Assembly (NCBI RefSeq): GCF_029892485.1
Contig: NZ_JARXVG010000002.1
Span: forward strand, 372,001-436,000
Length of the DNA stretch: 64,000 nucleotides
Source of the DNA: Variovorax boronicumulans
Lineage (GTDB): Bacteria > Pseudomonadota > Gammaproteobacteria > Burkholderiales > Burkholderiaceae_C
Direction: 5' to 3'
Part shown: in pieces, positions 62,505 through 64,000 of the stretch
Layout of the letters: the number at the start of each line of letters is the position of its first letter
How positions within the stretch are numbered: the first letter of the stretch is position 1
Notes under the pieces: generated by a model
Told to the model about the DNA's origin: nothing
The model's input: the letters and a program-made list of their open reading frames with translations, nothing else
Database searches by the model: none
Program-made: the position numbers and the translations under genes

Positions 62505-64000
62505 CTAGCTGGCGGGCTGCGGGCGTTCGGTGCGCACGAGCACCGCGCCCTTGGACAACGGGCTCACATTGCGCCGGTACTGCTGCAGCCAGCCGGTGTC
62601 GAAGGCCGGCGGCGGCGCCTGCCAGTCGGCGCGGCGGGCGGCGAGCTCGGCGTCGGTCAATGCGATGTCGAGGCGGCGCGCGTCCAGGTCGATGGTGATC
62701 ACGTCGCCGTCGCGCACCAGGCCGAGCGGCCCGCCGAGCGCGGCTTCGGGCGACACCTCGGCCACCACGAGCCCCTTGCAGACCAGGCCCGAGAGGTGCC
62801 CGTCGGTCAGCAGCGCGACCTGGTCACCCAGGCCCGCGCCATCGACCGCGAAGACCACGCGCGATGCGCCACCGCCCATGGCCGGGCCGCCGCAGGCACC
62901 GGCGCCGCGCATCACGACCACCTGGCCGGGAACGATCTCGTTGTTCTTCAGCGCGGCGATGGCGGCGTCCGAGGTCCAGAAGCACACGGCCGGGCCGGTG
63001 AAGCGGCGCACCTTGCGCTCGGCGATGCCGGTCTTGATGAGGCCCGACTCGGGCGCGAGATTGCCGCGCAGGAGCACGATGGCCGGCAGCGGCGCGACCG
63101 GGCGGTCGATGGGGCGGATGACCTCGGCATCCATCACTTCGGCATGGCGCAGGTTGTCTGCGACAGTGCCGCCGGTCACCGTGAGCGCGCCCGTGTCGAG
63201 CAGCGGCGCGAGCTGCTTCATCAGCGCGCGGCAACCGCCCGCCGCCTCGAAGGCTTCGATCGAATGCTCGCCGATGGGCCGCACGCCGGCCAGCACCGGC
63301 GTCGTGGGCCCGAGGCTTTCGAAGAGGCCGTACACGTCGACGCCGCACTCGCCTTCGGTCGATATCGCCTGCAGGTGCTTGGCCGTGTTGAGCGAGCCGC
63401 CGATGGACAGCACCGCACGCACCGCATTGGCGAAGGCGCCGGGCGAGAGGATGTCGCGCGGCTTCAGGTCGTCCAGCACCATCTGCACGATGCGCGCGCC
63501 GGCTGCGCGCACGTCGTCCATCATCTTCGGGCTCAGCGCGGCGACGGGCGCGCTGCCGGGCAGCGCCATGCCGAGCGCCTCGCAGACGATGTGCATCGAG
63601 TTCGCCGTGCCCAGCCCCGAGCACACGCCCGGCCCGCGGATCGCCTCGCGGCTCATGCCCACGAGTTCTTCGATGGGCAGGTTGCCAGTGACCGCGTGCA
63701 TCGCGCCGATGAACACCTCCTCGATGTCCATGTGCTTGCCGCGGTACTCGCCGCTGGGCTGGTAGCCGCAGGGCACGAGCAGCGCCGGAATGTTGAGCCG
63801 CGCGGCCGCCATGAGCTGCCCCGGTACGGTCTTGTCGCACGAGGTGAGGCAGACCATGCCGTCGAGCTGCGCGCCTTCGACGGCCACCTCGATGTCGTTG
63901 GTCACGAGGTCGCGTGCGCCGAGCATGTAGGCGCCGCGCGCGCCCGCGCCGGTGATGAAGTCGCTGGGCGCGGCGGTGCGGATCTCGAACGGCACGCCGC
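62505..64000 (-). CDS. IlvD/Edd-family dehydratase, N-terminus beyond window edge
   Basis: At least 496 residues of an Fe-S dehydratase. Visible motifs: CLTSCDKTVPGQLMAA with a cluster Cys, GPGVCSGLGTANSM with the next, MRGAGACGGPAMGGG and TDGHLSGLVCKG near the end. The family includes dihydroxyacid dehydratase, phosphogluconate dehydratase and sugar-acid dehydratases. Co-transcription with a porin and a Bug receptor favours a sugar-acid or related catabolic dehydratase over branched-chain amino acid synthesis. The frame continues past 64000, probably by 60-80 residues from family length. Confidence 0.92.
   Translation of the reverse strand, partial: GVPFEIRTAAPSDFITGAGARGAYMLGARDLVTNDIEVAVEGAQLDGMVCLTSCDKTVPGQLMAAARLNIPALLVPCGYQPSGEYRGKHMDIEEVFIGAMHAVTGNLPIEELVGMSREAIRGPGVCSGLGTANSMHIVCEALGMALPGSAPVAALSPKMMDDVRAAGARIVQMVLDDLKPRDILSPGAFANAVRAVLSIGGSLNTAKHLQAISTEGECGVDVYGLFESLGPTTPVLAGVRPIGEHSIEAFEAAGGCRALMKQLAPLLDTGALTVTGGTVADNLRHAEVMDAEVIRPIDRPVAPLPAIVLLRGNLAPESGLIKTGIAERKVRRFTGPAVCFWTSDAAIAALKNNEIVPGQVVVMRGAGACGGPAMGGGASRVVFAVDGAGLGDQVALLTDGHLSGLVCKGLVVAEVSPEAALGGPLGLVRDGDVITIDLDARRLDIALTDAELAARRADWQAPPPAFDTGWLQQYRRNVSPLSKGAVLVRTERPQPAS

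Overview
This is a high-GC chromosomal segment, most likely from a Burkholderiales bacterium close to Variovorax or another Comamonadaceae. That call rests on two TctC/Bug-type solute receptors, a Burkholderia-type porin, an ImuA-ImuB-DnaE2 mutagenesis cassette, the assimilatory nirBD set, and overall gene style. No phage genes, rRNA, CRISPR array or insertion sequence was seen. Genus is inference.

Layout. 1-9.4 kb: a tightly packed minus-strand catabolic operon (Bug receptor, SDR, cupin, alpha/beta hydrolase, IclR regulator, an SDR without its catalytic Tyr/Lys, ThDP enzyme, aspartate-dehydrogenase-like enzyme, aldehyde dehydrogenase, VOC protein) with a 20-bp palindrome at its head. 9.5-15 kb: dadA, panE and alaS, separated by strongly palindromic intergenic DNA, including a three-stem nested inverted repeat at 10894-11160. 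15.2-19.3 kb: a diiron ferritin-like protein, then a KaiC-like double ATPase translationally coupled to a hybrid histidine kinase. 19.3-22.1 kb: a gene-poor stretch with small proteins, a possible small RNA, several orphan terminators and tRNA-Gly(CCC). 22.1-29.4 kb: a plus-strand operon with GntR regulator, AprA-like flavoprotein, AprB-like ferredoxin, ABC transporter (binding protein, permease, ATPase), HEAT-repeat protein and DUF971 protein; this looks like an uncharacterised import-plus-redox system. 29.4-32.4 kb: a visibly AT-richer two-gene island encoding a PrrC/RloC-like AAA ATPase and a small PD-(D/E)XK-like nuclease, a candidate defence system. 32.7-33.3 kb: a highly structured RNA leader in front of a 99-aa protein gene. 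33.3-38.9 kb: nitrite assimilation (nirB, nirD, formate/nitrite channel, PP2C-kinase fusion).

39.3-49.5 kb: a branched-chain-type binding protein divergent from a MarR regulator; a 2-oxoacid:ferredoxin oxidoreductase operon (GltD-like flavoprotein with ferredoxin domains, KorA, KorB, CBS protein); a scar of two gene remnants; a LysR regulator divergent from an exported SGNH hydrolase. 49.5-58.1 kb: an SOS district with two LexA boxes, one in front of a very short transcript ending in an intrinsic terminator and one in front of imuA-imuB-dnaE2; a frameshifted MmcB-like nuclease gene lies next to dnaE2. 58.1-64 kb: a second ABC binding protein, an exported aldo/keto reductase, and a minus-strand IlvD/Edd dehydratase - porin - Bug receptor operon that runs off the right edge.

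How genes work together: the first and last blocks pair extracytoplasmic capture of an organic acid with dehydratase, decarboxylase or dehydrogenase enzymes. The 22-29 kb block couples an ABC importer to a flavoprotein/ferredoxin pair. nirBD, the channel and the kinase/phosphatase form one nitrite module. The Kor operon carries its own ferredoxin-linked NAD(P)H-type partner. Start codons were chosen from Shine-Dalgarno spacing and overlaps, and function calls come from recognisable motifs, not from database searches.
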